DNA from: Pterois miles | Taxonomy: Eukaryota > Chordata > Actinopteri > Perciformes > Scorpaenidae | Assembly (NCBI GenBank): GCA_947000775.1 | Contig: CAMQGK010000008.1 | Location: 13,339,501-13,403,500 of the forward strand | Reading direction: 5' to 3' | DNA: 64,000 nucleotides | Part shown: positions 23,600 through 34,720 of the stretch, in pieces | Layout: the number at the start of each line of letters is the position of its first letter | How positions within the stretch are numbered: position 1 is the stretch's first letter | Notes under the pieces: generated by a model | The model's database searches: none | Seen by the model: only the letters and a program-made list of their open reading frames with translations | What the model was told of the DNA's origin: nothing | Program-made: the position numbers and the translations under genes

Positions 23600-23807
23600 A
23601 CTAACAAACTGGCAAAACTGAATTATTTTTCTCCAGTTGTTGGACAGAAGCTCCGCACTCACTTTATGTCAACAAAGAGAAAGTGAAAATCCACCACTGC
23701 TTTGCTTTTTCCGGATTGGCCCTGAAAGCAGCATTGCAGTGGGTCTTGTGAGAGAGTGACGAAACACAGGAGCAGAGCAGAAAACAGCTTGCAGTCAGCA
23801 GACGAGG
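23600..23807 (+). promoter_or_regulatory. tifa promoter and 5' non-coding exon with an ISRE-like site
   Basis: GAAAGTGAAA at 23679-23688 fits the interferon-stimulated response core GAAANNGAAA. An inverted CCAAT box (ATTGG) lies at 23715-23719. A donor GAGG|GTAAGT at 23807/23808 ends a probable first exon, and the acceptor TCCCATCAG gives an exon start at 24066 just before the coding region. The start site itself is inferred. Confidence 0.55.
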
Positions 23808-24124
23808 GTAAGTTTCTCTGTTTTCTCGTAGAGCACCAGAACCGTTAGTTAGTTAATTAGTTAGTTCCCTCAGAGCTCACTACATCTGATCGACTTCCTC
23901 CGTGGATGGAGTAAAAGCATCAAACTGTTTCCTCAAATTAAAAACAGTTCAACATTCAGGTAAGATGCAGACGTCTAACAGCAGCAATGTATGTTTTACT
24001 TTCCTTTTGTTTTGGCAGATAAATCACCTGATCATCTCACTTTCCTTTGTTTTCTGTCCCATCAGCTTTTCGTCACTGAAGGTCAATAGGTCAACCCGCC
24101 CTTGACTGATTTCATCAGTTTTTC

Positions 24125-24718
24125 ATGATGAGTGTGTCCCAGACAATGGAGACAGAGGAGGATCTTCTGACTTGCCTCCACATCAAGTTTTACCACCCTC
24201 AGCAGAGCTGTAAAGGCCTTTACGGGCTGCTTCCTCTGGGGAACAAGAGCCGGCACTCAGCAGATGACCCTCTAAGGCTGGGACGCGACGCCCAGGCTTG
24301 CACCTTCGGCCTGGTGGACGCCCGGGTGTCCCGCAAACAGCTGGCCCTCCACGCCTACCGCACGCCCCAGAGCCCAGACATGCTGTTCACCATCCAGAAC
24401 TTGAGCCAGAGGGGACAACTGTCAGTGAACAGCTCGGCGCTGGGCTACCTGGAAAGGATGGACCTCCCGGACAAAGCCCTGATACGGTTCGGAGAGTACG
24501 AGGTGCTGATCATCCGTGAGTCCGGCGAGGCCAAAGGGAGCTTCGAGGTGGATTTCGAGGTGTTGACAGTGTCTCCATCCAGAGAAACGTGCACGTGTGT
24601 GCCTGGTGTGGCGCCTGTCATGGAATCAGGCTCATATGTGAACAGTTACCCAGGTGAACTCAGAGTAGGCCTACTTGGCCCCCTTGAGACTGATGAGACT
24701 CTCATGTGTCAGTCATGA
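24125..24718 (+). CDS. tifa: TIFA, TRAF-interacting protein with FHA domain
   Basis: A single coding exon of 197 aa (human TIFA 184). TIFA senses ALPK1 activity: a phosphorylated N-terminal Thr is bound by the FHA domain of another TIFA, and the resulting oligomers recruit TRAF6 to activate NF-kB. The key sites are visible. METEEDLLTC corresponds to the Thr9 region (DTEETVTC). With the second ATG (24128) this Thr is residue 9 exactly, so that start is plausible; both ATGs have similar contexts. The FHA domain (about residues 20-150) shows LGRD (GR at 53-54), RVSRKQ (67-72), NLSQRGQLSVNS and LGYLERMDLP followed by IRFGEYEVL. The C-terminus has PLETDE (186-191), fitting the TRAF6-binding pattern P-x-E-x-x-acidic. 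A poly(A) signal ATTAAA lies at 24926. The coding exon is more GC-rich than its surroundings. Confidence 0.93.
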   Translation: MMSVSQTMETEEDLLTCLHIKFYHPQQSCKGLYGLLPLGNKSRHSADDPLRLGRDAQACTFGLVDARVSRKQLALHAYRTPQSPDMLFTIQNLSQRGQLSVNSSALGYLERMDLPDKALIRFGEYEVLIIRESGEAKGSFEVDFEVLTVSPSRETCTCVPGVAPVMESGSYVNSYPGELRVGLLGPLETDETLMCQS

Positions 24719-24925
24719 TGTTGTGACTTTTTACTTTCTTATCTTGCAGTTCAAGGCAATACAAATTACCATGTAGTTGTTTCGTTAGAGTTAAAGGTTT
24801 GGATCCCTTAATGTAATGTGAAATCATAGTATTATTTTGTACCTTACAGTATATCTATTAGTCAGTGTCTCTAGATTAAAAAGCTGTGAGCTTGATATTT
24901 GTTTCTACATTTTCAACTTGAGCAC

Positions 24926-24931
24926 ATTAAA
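24926..24931 (+). terminator. tifa polyadenylation signal ATTAAA
   Basis: ATTAAA about 208 nt after the stop, followed by a T-rich stretch (TTGTCTTTTTTTT). This is the first such signal downstream. Confidence 0.6.
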
Positions 24932-25409
24932 TTGTCTTTTTTTTACGAGAATGCTGTTGTTAATTTCTGTTTTATCAGCTGTAGACTTGACAACGCTCCA
25001 GTTCACTTAAAGAGCACATCACCCTGAGCACACAGTAGGGGCTTAGCTGATCATTTGAAACAGGTTTGTCCAGATCTGCTCAAGATAAAGTAAGCCAGGT
25101 CTCAGCTGTCAGCTGGAGATCAGGTTACAGTGATAAGCCGACGTAGACAAAATCAATTTGTCATGTATGCATAACGGTTACAACCAAGTAGTAGTAGTAG
25201 AGAATCTGGGGTCTCAGGTTTCCTTCAACAATGCTCATTAAACATGTCTATAAAAAGGAAAATCACACAAGCAAAAGCAAAATTAGAGTCAAAGACATAA
25301 AATAGTGCTATATAAGGCTTAAATATAAACAAATAAATATAAGTAATGTGTATTTCTGATGGATAAACCGAATCTAAACAGGAGAGTAGTATGAATACAG
25401 TATGTATAC

Positions 25410-25424
25410 ATACTTCTCTCTCTC

Positions 25425-25475
<51 letters not shown>
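25410..25475. repeat. Compound (TC)n(TA)n(GA)n microsatellite
   Basis: Runs of TC, TA and GA follow each other directly. The ends are self-complementary (TC against GA) around a TA centre and could form a hairpin. Confidence 0.9.
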
Positions 25476-25476
<1 letters not shown>

Positions 25477-25483
25477 TTATTAT

Positions 25484-25853
25484 TCATTCATTCATTCATC
25501 GTCAACCGCTTATCCCGTTAGGGGTCGCGGGGGGCTGGAGCCGATCCCAGCTGGCATTGGGCGAAGGCGGGTTCACCCTGGACAGGTCGCTAGTCCATCG
25601 CACATAGAGACAGACAACATATAGACAGACAACCATTCACACTCACATCCACACCTACGGGCAATTTAGAGTCATCAATTAACCTAAACAGCATGTCTTT
25701 GGCGGTGGGAGGAAGCCAGAGTACCCGGAGAAAACCCACGCTAACACGGGGAGAACATGCAAACTCCACACAGAAGAGCCGCAAGCTGGAATCGAACCTG
25801 CGACCCTCTTGCTGTGAGGCGACAGCGCTAACCACTACACCACCGTGCAGCCC
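25484..25853 (-). mobile_element. tRNA-derived SINE with perfect target-site duplication
   Basis: Read on the - strand, the element begins with a tRNA-like promoter: GTAGTGGTTAGCGCTGTCGC (A-box region) and GGGTCGCAGGTTCGATTCC (B-box). It continues through the common fish segment with AACATGCAAACTCCACACAG (on +) and ends in a (GAAT)n tail. The 11-bp sequence GAGATTATTAT flanks it on both sides (25473-25483 and 25854-25864), the signature of LINE-assisted retroposition. Confidence 0.88.
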
Positions 25854-25924
25854 GAGATTATTATGTATTTTATTATTATTATATATACTAATATAAACAT
25901 AAATTAAGTATAAAGTAATAGAAG

Positions 25925-26222
25925 AAGAAGAAGATATTCCTTTATTAGTCCCACAGTGGGGAAATTCAGTTTTACACTCTGTTGTTCACACAGTACATAT
26001 ACATGCGTCAATGGAGAGATGTCAGAGTGGGGGGGCTGCTCCTGACAAGCGCCCAGAGCAGTTGGGGGTTCGGTGCTTTGCTCAGGGGCACCTCGGCAGT
26101 GCCCAAGAGGTAAACTGGCACCTCTCCAGCAACCAGTTGGTCTTGGTCCATGGGGGCCTTGAACCGGCGTCCTCCGCTTCCTAACCCAAGTCCTTACGGA
26201 CTGAGCTACTGCCGCCCCCATA
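25925..26222 (-). mobile_element. Second tRNA-derived SINE sharing the LINE 3' tail
   Basis: On the - strand it starts GGCAGTAGCTCAGTCCGTAA (tRNA A-box-like), has GCCGGTTCAAGGCCCC as B-box, and ends AATTTCCCCACTGTGGGACT followed by AATAAAGGAATATCTTCTT. The last segment is nearly identical to the 3' end of the LINE at 22003-22795, consistent with a SINE borrowing that LINE's machinery. Related ends occur at 63438-63480 and 63950-64000. Confidence 0.85.
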
Positions 26223-27439
26223 GGTATTTTAAATACAAACATTTATGTTCATATTACATTTTTCCATTTGAAATAGACATTAATTTATACTTCATTATGT
26301 TTATCTATGTTCATCTTATTTATTTTTCTATATACGTATATATAAATATTATTAGAAAAATATACTTCAAGTATCAACAGTAGTTATGTATTTGGCTCCT
26401 GTATTATATTATTGCATAATATATAATGTAGGCTTATTATAACTACCACTTTCCTGTGTAAGCAGTGTTATATTATATTGCTTTCATATAAATGTGGAGG
26501 AATAAAATGTGATTTTTCCCTCTGAAATGTGGTGGAATAAAGTATGAAGTGGCATGGTAATACTCAAAGTAAGTAAATGTACCACCACTAATTTCAGAGC
26601 AGACAGGTTCATCAGATTCTCGTCAGCATTACATGGCCAGACTGTAAACAACGAACACAGATACGACAGTGTCGGGAATCCTGTTTGGGTCGAGTCCAGA
26701 ATCTGATGCTATTTATGAAGAGCAAAGTTCAGTCTGACTGGAGAATCCTTATCTTATTATACAGAGTTTATAAGCAGGAAGTGCATTGTGAGATCTCTGT
26801 CTGCTCATTGAAGCATAAGTGTGTTACTGTTAACAGCAGCAGGCATCAGGAATGACAAGTCATTAAATGTGGTTGTTGTCATGTAGGTGGCAGTTGGACC
26901 AGTCTGTCAAACCCTTTGAAACCACCTCCAGTTCACTCGTAACATTTAAACCACCACCCACGATTACTCGAAACTCCGCTCCTGCAAGAAGGGAATGTGT
27001 TAAAAGGAAACCGACCATAAAATCAAATAACTTCAGCAAGAGCAAAACAAATGCCAAAAAAGGGAACAGTGAAAATGACACTTCTCATTCTTTGGCAGAT
27101 CTGGAGGCTTTCCTTTTAATTTCACTTTGTCAGCCTATTTTCTTTCCCCAAGAAGAGCCACTATACTATCCATCCATCTATGGCTGGTTAGGGATGCAGT
27201 TCTGATGGCGATACCGAGTACGATCTGATACCAGTGTTGAGATAATAATCTGTACGCCTGTGTGTGGACGTGACTGGGATCATTCATTTATGTGTAAGGC
27301 AACATCAGGCCTGATTTAAACGTTGCTTTCTTTGTTAAGCTAAATGTAGTTAAATACATAGATATAAATGTATTGAATTATTTAATATAAATCGTACACC
27401 AGAAATCTTGCTCTTAATGAAGCCACAAACTGGCCAAAA
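26223..27439. other. Intergenic, no gene recognised
   Basis: AT-rich sequence. A 112-codon open frame on + (26867-27205) has no recognisable domain, promoter or splice context and is not called a gene. Confidence 0.5.
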
Positions 27440-27817
27440 CTACTAGAGGCAGTAGGAACAGTAGCAGTAGTAGTAGTGGTAGTAGTAGTAGTAGGAGGAG
27501 GAGGAGGACAAGGAGGAGGAGAGGCAGTAGGAACAGTAGCAGTAGTAGTAGTGGTAGTAGTAGTAGTAGTAGTAGTAGGAGGAGGAGGAGGAGGAGAGGA
27601 GTAGGAAGTAGAGTAGTAGTAGTGGTAGTAGTAGTAGGAGGAGGAGGAGGAGGACAAGGAGGAGGAGAGGAGTAGGAGGAGAGCAGGAGAGTAGTGGTAG
27701 TAGGAGGAGGAGAGGAGTAGGAGGAGCAGCAGGAGCAGTAGTAGTAGTAGTAGTAGTAGTAGGAGGAGGAGGAGGAGGAGGAGAGGCAGTAGGAGGAGCA
27801 GCAGGAGCAGCAGGAGC

Positions 27818-27849
<32 letters not shown>

Positions 27850-28712
27850 GAGGAGGAGGACAAGGAGGAGGAGAGGAGTAGGAGGAGCAGCAGGAGCAGT
27901 AGTGGTAGTAGGAGGAGAGGCAGTAGGAGGAGCAGCAGGAGCAGTAGTAGTAGTAGTAGTAGTAGTAGGAGGAGGAGGAGGAGGGAGGCAGTAGGAGGAG
28001 CAGCAGGAGCAGTAGTAGTAGTAGTAGTAGTAGTAGTAGGAGGAGGAGAGGCAGTAGGAGGAGCAGCATGAGCAGTAGTAGTAGTAGTAGTAGGAGGAGA
28101 GGCAGTAGGAGGAGCAGCAGGAGCAGTAGTAGTAGTAGTAGTAGTAGTAGGAGGAGGAGGAGGAGGAGAGGCAGTAGGAGGAGCAGCAGGAGCAGTAGTA
28201 GTAGTAGTAGTAGTAGGAGGAGGAGGAGAGGCAGTAGGAGGAGCAGCAGGAGCAGTAGTAGTAGTAGTGGAGGAGGAGGAGGAGGAGGAGGAGGAGGAGA
28301 GGCAGTAGGAGGAGCAGCAGGAGCAGTAGTAGTAGTAGTAGTAGTAGGAGGAGGAGGAGGAGGAGGAGAGGCAGTAGGAGGAGCAGCAGGAGCAGTAGTA
28401 GTAGTAGTAGTAGTAGGAGGAGGAGGAGAGGCAGTAGGAGGAGCAGCAGGAGCAGTAGTAGTAGTAGTAGGAGGAGGAGGAGGAGGAGGAGGAGGAGAGG
28501 CAGTAGGAGGAGCAGCAGGAGCAGTAGTAGTAGTAGTAGTAGTAGGAGGAGAGGCAGGAGGAGGAGCAGCAGGAGCAGTAGTAGTAGTAGTAGTAGGAGG
28601 AGGAGAGGCAGTAGGAGGAACAGCAGGAGCAGTAGTAGTAGTAGTAGTAGTAGGAGGAGCAGCAGGAGCAGTAGTAGTAGTAGTAGTAGTAGTAGTAGGA
28701 GGAGGAGGAGAG

Positions 28713-28748
<36 letters not shown>

Positions 28749-28768
28749 GGAGGAGGAGCAGCAGGAGC

Positions 28769-28803
<35 letters not shown>

Positions 28804-28837
28804 GAGGAGGAGAGGCAGTAGGAGGAGCAGCAGGAGC

Positions 28838-28875
<38 letters not shown>

Positions 28876-28918
28876 GAGGAGGAGAGGCAGTAGGAGGAGC
28901 AGCAGGAGCAGCAGCGTC
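27440..28918. repeat. Composite GTA/GGA triplet array with higher-order units
   Basis: About 1.48 kb built only of triplets. A nearly constant core, GAGGCAGTAGGAGGAGCAGC plus AGGAGCA, recurs about 16-18 times, separated by (GTA)3-12 and (GGA)1-10 runs of varying length. The first two cores carry GGAACAGTAGC instead. Length differences are whole triplets, so several frames on both strands stay open for 290-520 codons. The predicted peptides are homopolymeric (poly-Leu, poly-Ser/Tyr, poly-Thr/Pro, poly-Val/Gly) and are not taken as genes. Confidence 0.95.
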
Positions 28919-29629
28919 ATGCCACTGCTCCATAAAGCATAAAACATAAACTGTGATCATTCAAAAACTGTAAAAGATATCAAAAAGCGGAATCATACCA
29001 TAATAGTTCAAAGTTTTTAATCAAAGAGTTTAAATGAAGTCTGTAGCTGAAGGGATGTGGAAGCAGCACCTTTCAAAGTGGAGCAGGTTTAAGAGGATTT
29101 GAAGATTTTCTCCATTGACTTACATCGTAAAACGTACAAAGAAAAAAGAAGAAACAGAAGCAGAAGATATCGCAGAGGAACAATACTGCCAGACGATGCT
29201 CAATCAGCATCCCCACAAATATACAGTAGACAACACGTTTATCTAATTTTAGGCCAACTGTGATAGAAAACACCGTTAACATCGCTTAATGAAATTCAGA
29301 TTGATTTTGTAGGGTTTGACGTCACAGCTGTATTATGTAACACCACTTTGTCTGTAAATCAGACACCTGTACACTGAGAAAAAGTGTAACCGTCTTCTTA
29401 TATATTCTTTAAAAAAAAGGTATAACAAGATTTTTTGAAGTGGAAGAACCAACTAAGACAACAACTCAGACTTTGACCAAAATGTGTTTATTTACTCCAG
29501 TTTATCATGTTGAAACATTCAATATTGAAAAAAAGTATATTTAATAAAAGACAATTTATAAAATACATACAATGTCTGGATTCATTAGGACATCGACATG
29601 ATTCAAATTGAAAAGCTTTTCTGTTTATC
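28919..29629. other. Intergenic, nothing recognised
   Basis: About 700 bp between the triplet array and a hAT fragment. No splice-bounded frame, repeat or RNA gene was recognised. Confidence 0.5.
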
Positions 29630-29817
29630 ACTGATGTATTCATGTTAAAAAGTTTTATAATACAAATAGTTCCACTGGCTAAGAGTACAAATGGTAGTAA
29701 GCACATGTTTTTTTATGATTGTCAGTTATGATTCATTGTTATGATTATGATGAGACCCTTGGAAAAATGCTCTACCCTATAAGGGGTCCCTAGACCCAAA
29801 AAGTTTGAGATCCTCTG
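29630..29817 (+). mobile_element. hAT right-end fragment
   Basis: ACCCAAAAAGTTTGAGATCCTCTG (about 29795-29817) matches the right end of the hAT relic at 9243-10166. The preceding ATACAAATAGTT-(A/C)CA(G/C)TGGC-TAAGAGTA segment aligns with 10038-10070. The left part could not be delimited. Confidence 0.65.
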
Positions 29818-29866
29818 ACCTAAAGTATGAAATAATATTAGGTTCATAAATAGTTCATAGAGCCTG

Positions 29867-30260
29867 TTCAGACCTGGTGTTATCACGCGTCCTGAGTGAA
29901 CGGATCACTAGTGGACAGCTTTAAGTGCAAATGTGAACGCACTCAAAACACATTGAGATGTGATCTTTCAGACCACTTTCAGAGGTGGTCTGGGCCACAA
30001 ATGGCCACCTTCTTTTAACAGTGTGTAAACGAATGTGTCCTGGTCCACATTAAGGACCGCCTATTCAACCGACGTCCCACTTGGATCCACGGGGCCTCAC
30101 TGCATTCCTCAGGTACAAAGACAAGAAGACACAAGCGCTTGTCTGCCTTGCAGTAAGAGCTCTACTGCATCCCGTCGGTATCTATCTGTCGATAGAAGTG
30201 AGAGCCAGTGGTCACTAGAGACACATGTGGAGACGCACTAATGCCAGGTGTGAACAGGGC
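29867..30260. mobile_element. MITE with ~20-bp terminal inverted repeats
   Basis: The left end CCTGTTCAGACCTGGTGTTA and the right end TAATGCCAGGTGTGAACAGG are complements with three mismatches. The interior of about 350 bp is non-coding. Confidence 0.75.
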
Positions 30261-30262
30261 TG

Positions 30263-30429
30263 AAGGTCTGCACACTGTAGCTCCTTTAAGTGCAGTTTAT
30301 TAGCACATCTTAGTAATTTAGCCATGGTGTCCGTGCAGATTTATAAAGTCTGCTTAAGGGCTTGTGCTTGAACGTCACTAAGATGTGCCAGTAAATTGCA
30401 CTAAAACGGAGCTACAGTGTGCGGACCTT
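30263..30429. mobile_element. Hairpin MITE, about 167 bp
   Basis: AAGGTCTGCACACTGTAGCT (30263 onward) pairs with AGCTACAGTGTGCGGACCT at the other end. The arms stay complementary for about 55 bp each (including CACATCTTAGT against ACTAAGATGTG), leaving a loop of about 55 bp. It starts directly after the preceding MITE. Confidence 0.85.
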
Positions 30430-33400
30430 CCTCTACGTTTTCACCGTCTTCTACTGGGCCAGCACCAAACTACTAGGGTTTTGGATGTGCATGACCACCT
30501 TACATTGTAAGTATGAACAGGGCCACAGACATGAATATAAAGACAATAGCAAAACAATGATGTAGAGAGGGCTGGTCAGAGGACTCCTGTAAGTGGGACA
30601 GAGTCAATAAGAATCGATCCAAAATGTGACCTCTAGGATTGATCTAAATTCATTTCCATTGTTTTGGTGTCATCAACGGCAGAGAACAAAGACGTAACAG
30701 TTCAGGTTTTCCAAGGACTGGACTTTCCCTCCAGCACACCGACCAGTGGACCAAACATTCACTCAAGGACAAAATCCATTTCCTGCAAAAACAGGAGACA
30801 CTTTCACTCAAAAGCTCTCAAAACAGACAGTCTGTTGTGAACGTCTCAGGCTACATTCACACTGCAAGAAAATCTGTCCAAATCTGATGCTTTTGAGTTC
30901 CTCTGCTAAAGTTGGGGTCATGTTTCCCTCAGTAGAATTCAAATTTAATAAATCAGCAGTTAAAAATGCATAAACCACTGTTAATGCAAACAAACTTTAT
31001 CTGAGAAACATGTTTATTCACTTGACATGGAGCTAAAAATGTTAACACATTTGCCAAATGGGTTAGTGTCTGTTTATGAGTTGTAAGAAATCAAACTATC
31101 TTTTAGATTTTGCCCCGACATTAGGATACCGTTGAAGACTTTATTTGCTCTCGTCAGCCATTTAAAACATAATTTAACTCATCAATTATTTCTAAATTTG
31201 TCACATTTCATAAACCAGAACTCCGATATAATGAAATAATGTTATAAAAACTGCATGGATGTGCTGACTCCCAGTGTTTCTGGATATCAAACAGTAACGT
31301 TAAACATCTTACTTTAGTTTATTTAACTTAGTTCACAGAAGAGCTGTTAAAGTTAAATATGAGCTGAAATGAAAAGTCTTTTTAAGGAGTCATACAAAGT
31401 CACATATTATGATTCAGGATTTACATCTGATTCAGGATTTACATCTGTAACGGCGAACCCAGATCTGTCAGATTGAGTGATATGTTAATGGAGTCCGACA
31501 TTCAGTGGACTACATCAACTCCAGTGTGTGTTTTCATATCCAGCATCATCTGCAGGTTTTAACAAGTCAGATTTAAGACATTTAAAGACCTTTTTGAGAC
31601 AATTATGAATGCTATTTAAAACCCATTTCACATCCATTAAAGACCACTATGGATGCTATTTAAGACCTACTTCACAGTCATACTGGTACGAAAGTACTAA
31701 GGATATGAAAGAAAACTGGTACATCAGTGTTGTCATTGCTGCTATATGACTGATGCTTCGTTAGAGAGTATAAAGTCCAGAGAACCTCAGCTTTTAGTGT
31801 AGGTGTAGCTCCAAAAGCTGTCTGGACATAGTTTTGTTATGGCATGCTCAAAAAAACAAAACATTTAAAAGCAAGATAATGCATTTCTTTTGAAATGATA
31901 GTAATGTTAATGAATTTTTAAGACTTGCCAAAATTGAGTTTAAAACATTTTGTGACATTTTAAGACTTATTGGGGCTTTAGGCTTATTAAGACCCGCAGG
32001 AAACGTGGTATCAATGGGCCATTGGACGGCATTCCCCCGTGTGTGTGTGTGACATTATTAGTTACATGTGAAGGTTTCAGGGCAGAGATCTAGTCCCGAA
32101 TTTCCCTCCGGGGATTAATAAAGGTTCATCTTATCTTATGTCAGATATGGGTCACTTCAAACATGAATGTTAACAGTCTAGACAGAAAAGATTGGATCTG
32201 GGCAAAAAGTAAATACATAAAATGTAATGTGAACATAGCACTAGTGAACTGCTTTACCTTCAACTACAGGGTTGTTTGATCCCACAAAACTGCTCCTGTG
32301 AATTCGCTGTAACACCAGTTACAGCTCGCAGAGCAGAAACAGGCCTGTAGACAAAGAAAGAGGATCAGTAATCCCACTCATCACAACTGACATCTTCATA
32401 CCTTGGATAATTAGTAATAATTAAAAACATGCTAAAATAAAAATACTTCTTGGAGTTCATTTAAAATATTTGGTAAAATGAAAAACTGGAGAGATTAAAA
32501 ATGTCAAAGCTTCCAGACTTTTCCTACAGTACACTGCAGTATGAATGCAGCAACACAAGAGGGAGGCAGGAGACAATTTATTGCATTAGTAAATTGTGTT
32601 TTGCAGTAAACAAAACCTACCTACCTCTTTTCTCCTGGAAGCTGCACATCCTCTGGGGAGAACTTACCATGAGCTGGCATCTCCTGCATAGAGTCTAACA
32701 ACCTACAAAGAGCACAGATACTAAGAATACCAAAACTGCATGCAATTTGTGGTATAAATGTCAAGTCAGAAATACTGAGTAACAATAATGGAAAGTGTGA
32801 CTAATATGTAATGTGAATTTAATGAAATGAAGAATGCAAATCAGGACTTAAGAACAACTGGCGCAAGACAACAGTAACATGTGCCGTCGAAAAAAGCTCA
32901 GTTTACTTTTGTTCTACCTCTAGGAAAACCACCGATTGGCTCGACACAAGGTAGGCAATGGACGACGCTTACGGAGGAAAGATGCAGACCCATGTGTGCC
33001 AGATATAAGCAGCGTAAATCACTGCAGAAATTTCCACTTATATCATTCCTGGGTTTGTGGGCAGCTACACATTTCATTAACTTTGATGGTTTTAACCGTC
33101 AGTTACTCTTTCCACAAAGACGGCAGCACAGAAACAAGCAGACGTGGAATTATAACGAGGAAGCATTTGGATTTTTTATATGTGTGTTTCTCTTCGCGAC
33201 AAACTGACCCTCTCAAAGCTCCTCAGTGTTTTCCCATTAGAAAAATTCGGCTGTGCACGGAGAGGCGAAAACCTGCCGCAAGGAACTCCCGTGAAGAGCT
33301 AAGTCTGATGGTGTGACATCACTTTGGCCATGCGGACAATTAGGCATACGGCAAGCATAAATCAGATTTTAGAGGGAAAGTCAGAACGAAAATCTACTTT

Positions 33401-33799
33401 TTAATGTTTAAATTTGCATATTTTACATTGACAAAGACTCAAGAAATTAGTGATCAATGTCACGTCATCAATGTCAGGGAACAGATGCTCAGAAAAACGT
33501 TTTTTTTTTTCTCCTCACTTCGCATCGCAAGCTTGGCTGCTCAGGTGTACATGAATCAAAGCAAGATTTCAATAGAAACTAAAACCTAATGTCTCATAAT
33601 TTCCAGCAGTGTCACTGGAACTGAACCGGGCTGACAACACATCACCTACCATGTGTCAAGCGGCTGACTCTAAAGGGTGTGAAGAATGAAACTGAAGCGT
33701 GTTTAGAGTTAAACGCCCGGGTATTACCAAGTAGATCTGGTCTGGTGAATAGTGGCTGGCCACGAGGAATAATTTGACAGTTAAAACGGGAGTCTTTGG
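30430..33799. other. Intergenic, repeat debris only
   Basis: This includes a short direct duplication of GATTCAGGATTTACATCTG (31412-31447), a degenerate run of TTAAGAC/TTTAAAGACC motifs (31560-31990) and a retroposon tail ending AATAAAGGTTCATCTTATCTTA (about 32098-32138). Open frames at 32881-33316 show no family similarity that I recognise. Confidence 0.5.
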
Positions 33800-34522
33800 T
33801 TTAATTTGTTTATTAAAAAGCCTTCAAATGAAAAGCAACTTGTAAAGTAAATAAAATCATACATAACTGTGCTAGAGATTCTATTTTTCGCAAGAAAAGG
33901 TAACACAAAGTGTAAAAAGAACAAAACCACACTGGAACTTTTGATTTGTCATGCTAACATGTGTCGCAAATCTTAGGGATATACTGTATACTAAACAACC
34001 TGCCACATCATGTATAATAAAGCACCTCTACACTGAGTATTTTATAACTTATTTTGATTTTGTGATCAACCGACAACCTTGATCTGAACACAATAATTTT
34101 GTTACCAAAGACTAGGTATTTTTTTCATTTAAGCGACTTCCCTTGTTATGAACTGATGTCACAGTTTCCCAGAGGCCATATCCATTTAGAAAGACTGAAG
34201 AGCAGAGGGATTCTGGCCATTAAACAGTACTGCGTCACACTGAAATACACTAGGCACCTAAGCCAGCATACTATTCTGCAAAACATTTGAAGGATTTCAA
34301 CAGTGAAACAAGCAGAGGAACAGGAAAAAAAAAAGCATAAACAGCTCAGAAGAGTACGTGAACTGTGGACATGGAATCATATGTTTTTAAAGTATGGGGC
34401 TGTCTGCAATACATGTCTTCCAACAAGTCTCAGGCGAACGCAACGCAATCCGCCATAGACGAAGGGGGATGTATAGCGCCACGTACATCAGCAGACGACG
34501 ACGATCTTGTCATATTCTAAAC
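33800..34522 (-). other. 3'UTR exon of rbm4-like gene B
   Basis: The - strand acceptor CTCTTCCCAG gives an exon start at 34522. The donor CCAAG|GTGAGA (exon end 34850) lies 24 nt after the stop codon. The exon contains GATCGTCGTCG, CTGATGTACGTGGCGCTAT and TTGCGTTGCGTTC, in the same order as gene A's 3'UTR exon. The poly(A) signal AATAAA (complement at 33809-33814) sits in the same TGTTTATTAAAAA context as in gene A. Confidence 0.75.
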
Positions 34523-34695
34523 CTGGGAAGAGAGCACACCACACATGTCAAGAAGCGTGTTTTACTCAGGATTCGCGCAAGACTGATCTTTTTATGTTAA
34601 ACCAGCAATATTTTAGGATTATATCAGTAGTTGTTTTATATTGAACTCTTGGCTGGACTAGATCTGCAGGAATTAAGGCTGATGGTGATGGTTTA

Positions 34696-34720
34696 AAAAA
34701 AAAAAAAAAAAAAAAAAAAA
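34696..34720. repeat. Poly-A tract in the 3'UTR intron of rbm4-like gene B
   Basis: About 25 consecutive A on the + strand, directly visible. Confidence 0.9.

Noticed and set aside
26867..27205. 112-codon open frame between the SINEs and the triplet array
   Set aside because: No recognisable domain, biased promoter-less context and no splice partners; probably chance.
27440..28918. Regularly spaced repeats resembling a CRISPR array
   Set aside because: The 'spacers' are themselves GTA/GGA runs, the genome is vertebrate, and no cas genes exist here.
27382..28960. Open frames of 290-521 codons on both strands
   Set aside because: They are translations of the GTA/GGA triplet array (poly-Leu, poly-Thr/Pro, poly-Ser/Tyr, poly-Val/Gly) with no conserved domain or splice context; the openness follows from triplet-only repeats.
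32881..33316. Overlapping open frames of 108 and 126 codons
   Set aside because: No family similarity recognised and the two frames overlap out of phase; there is no evidence for either.
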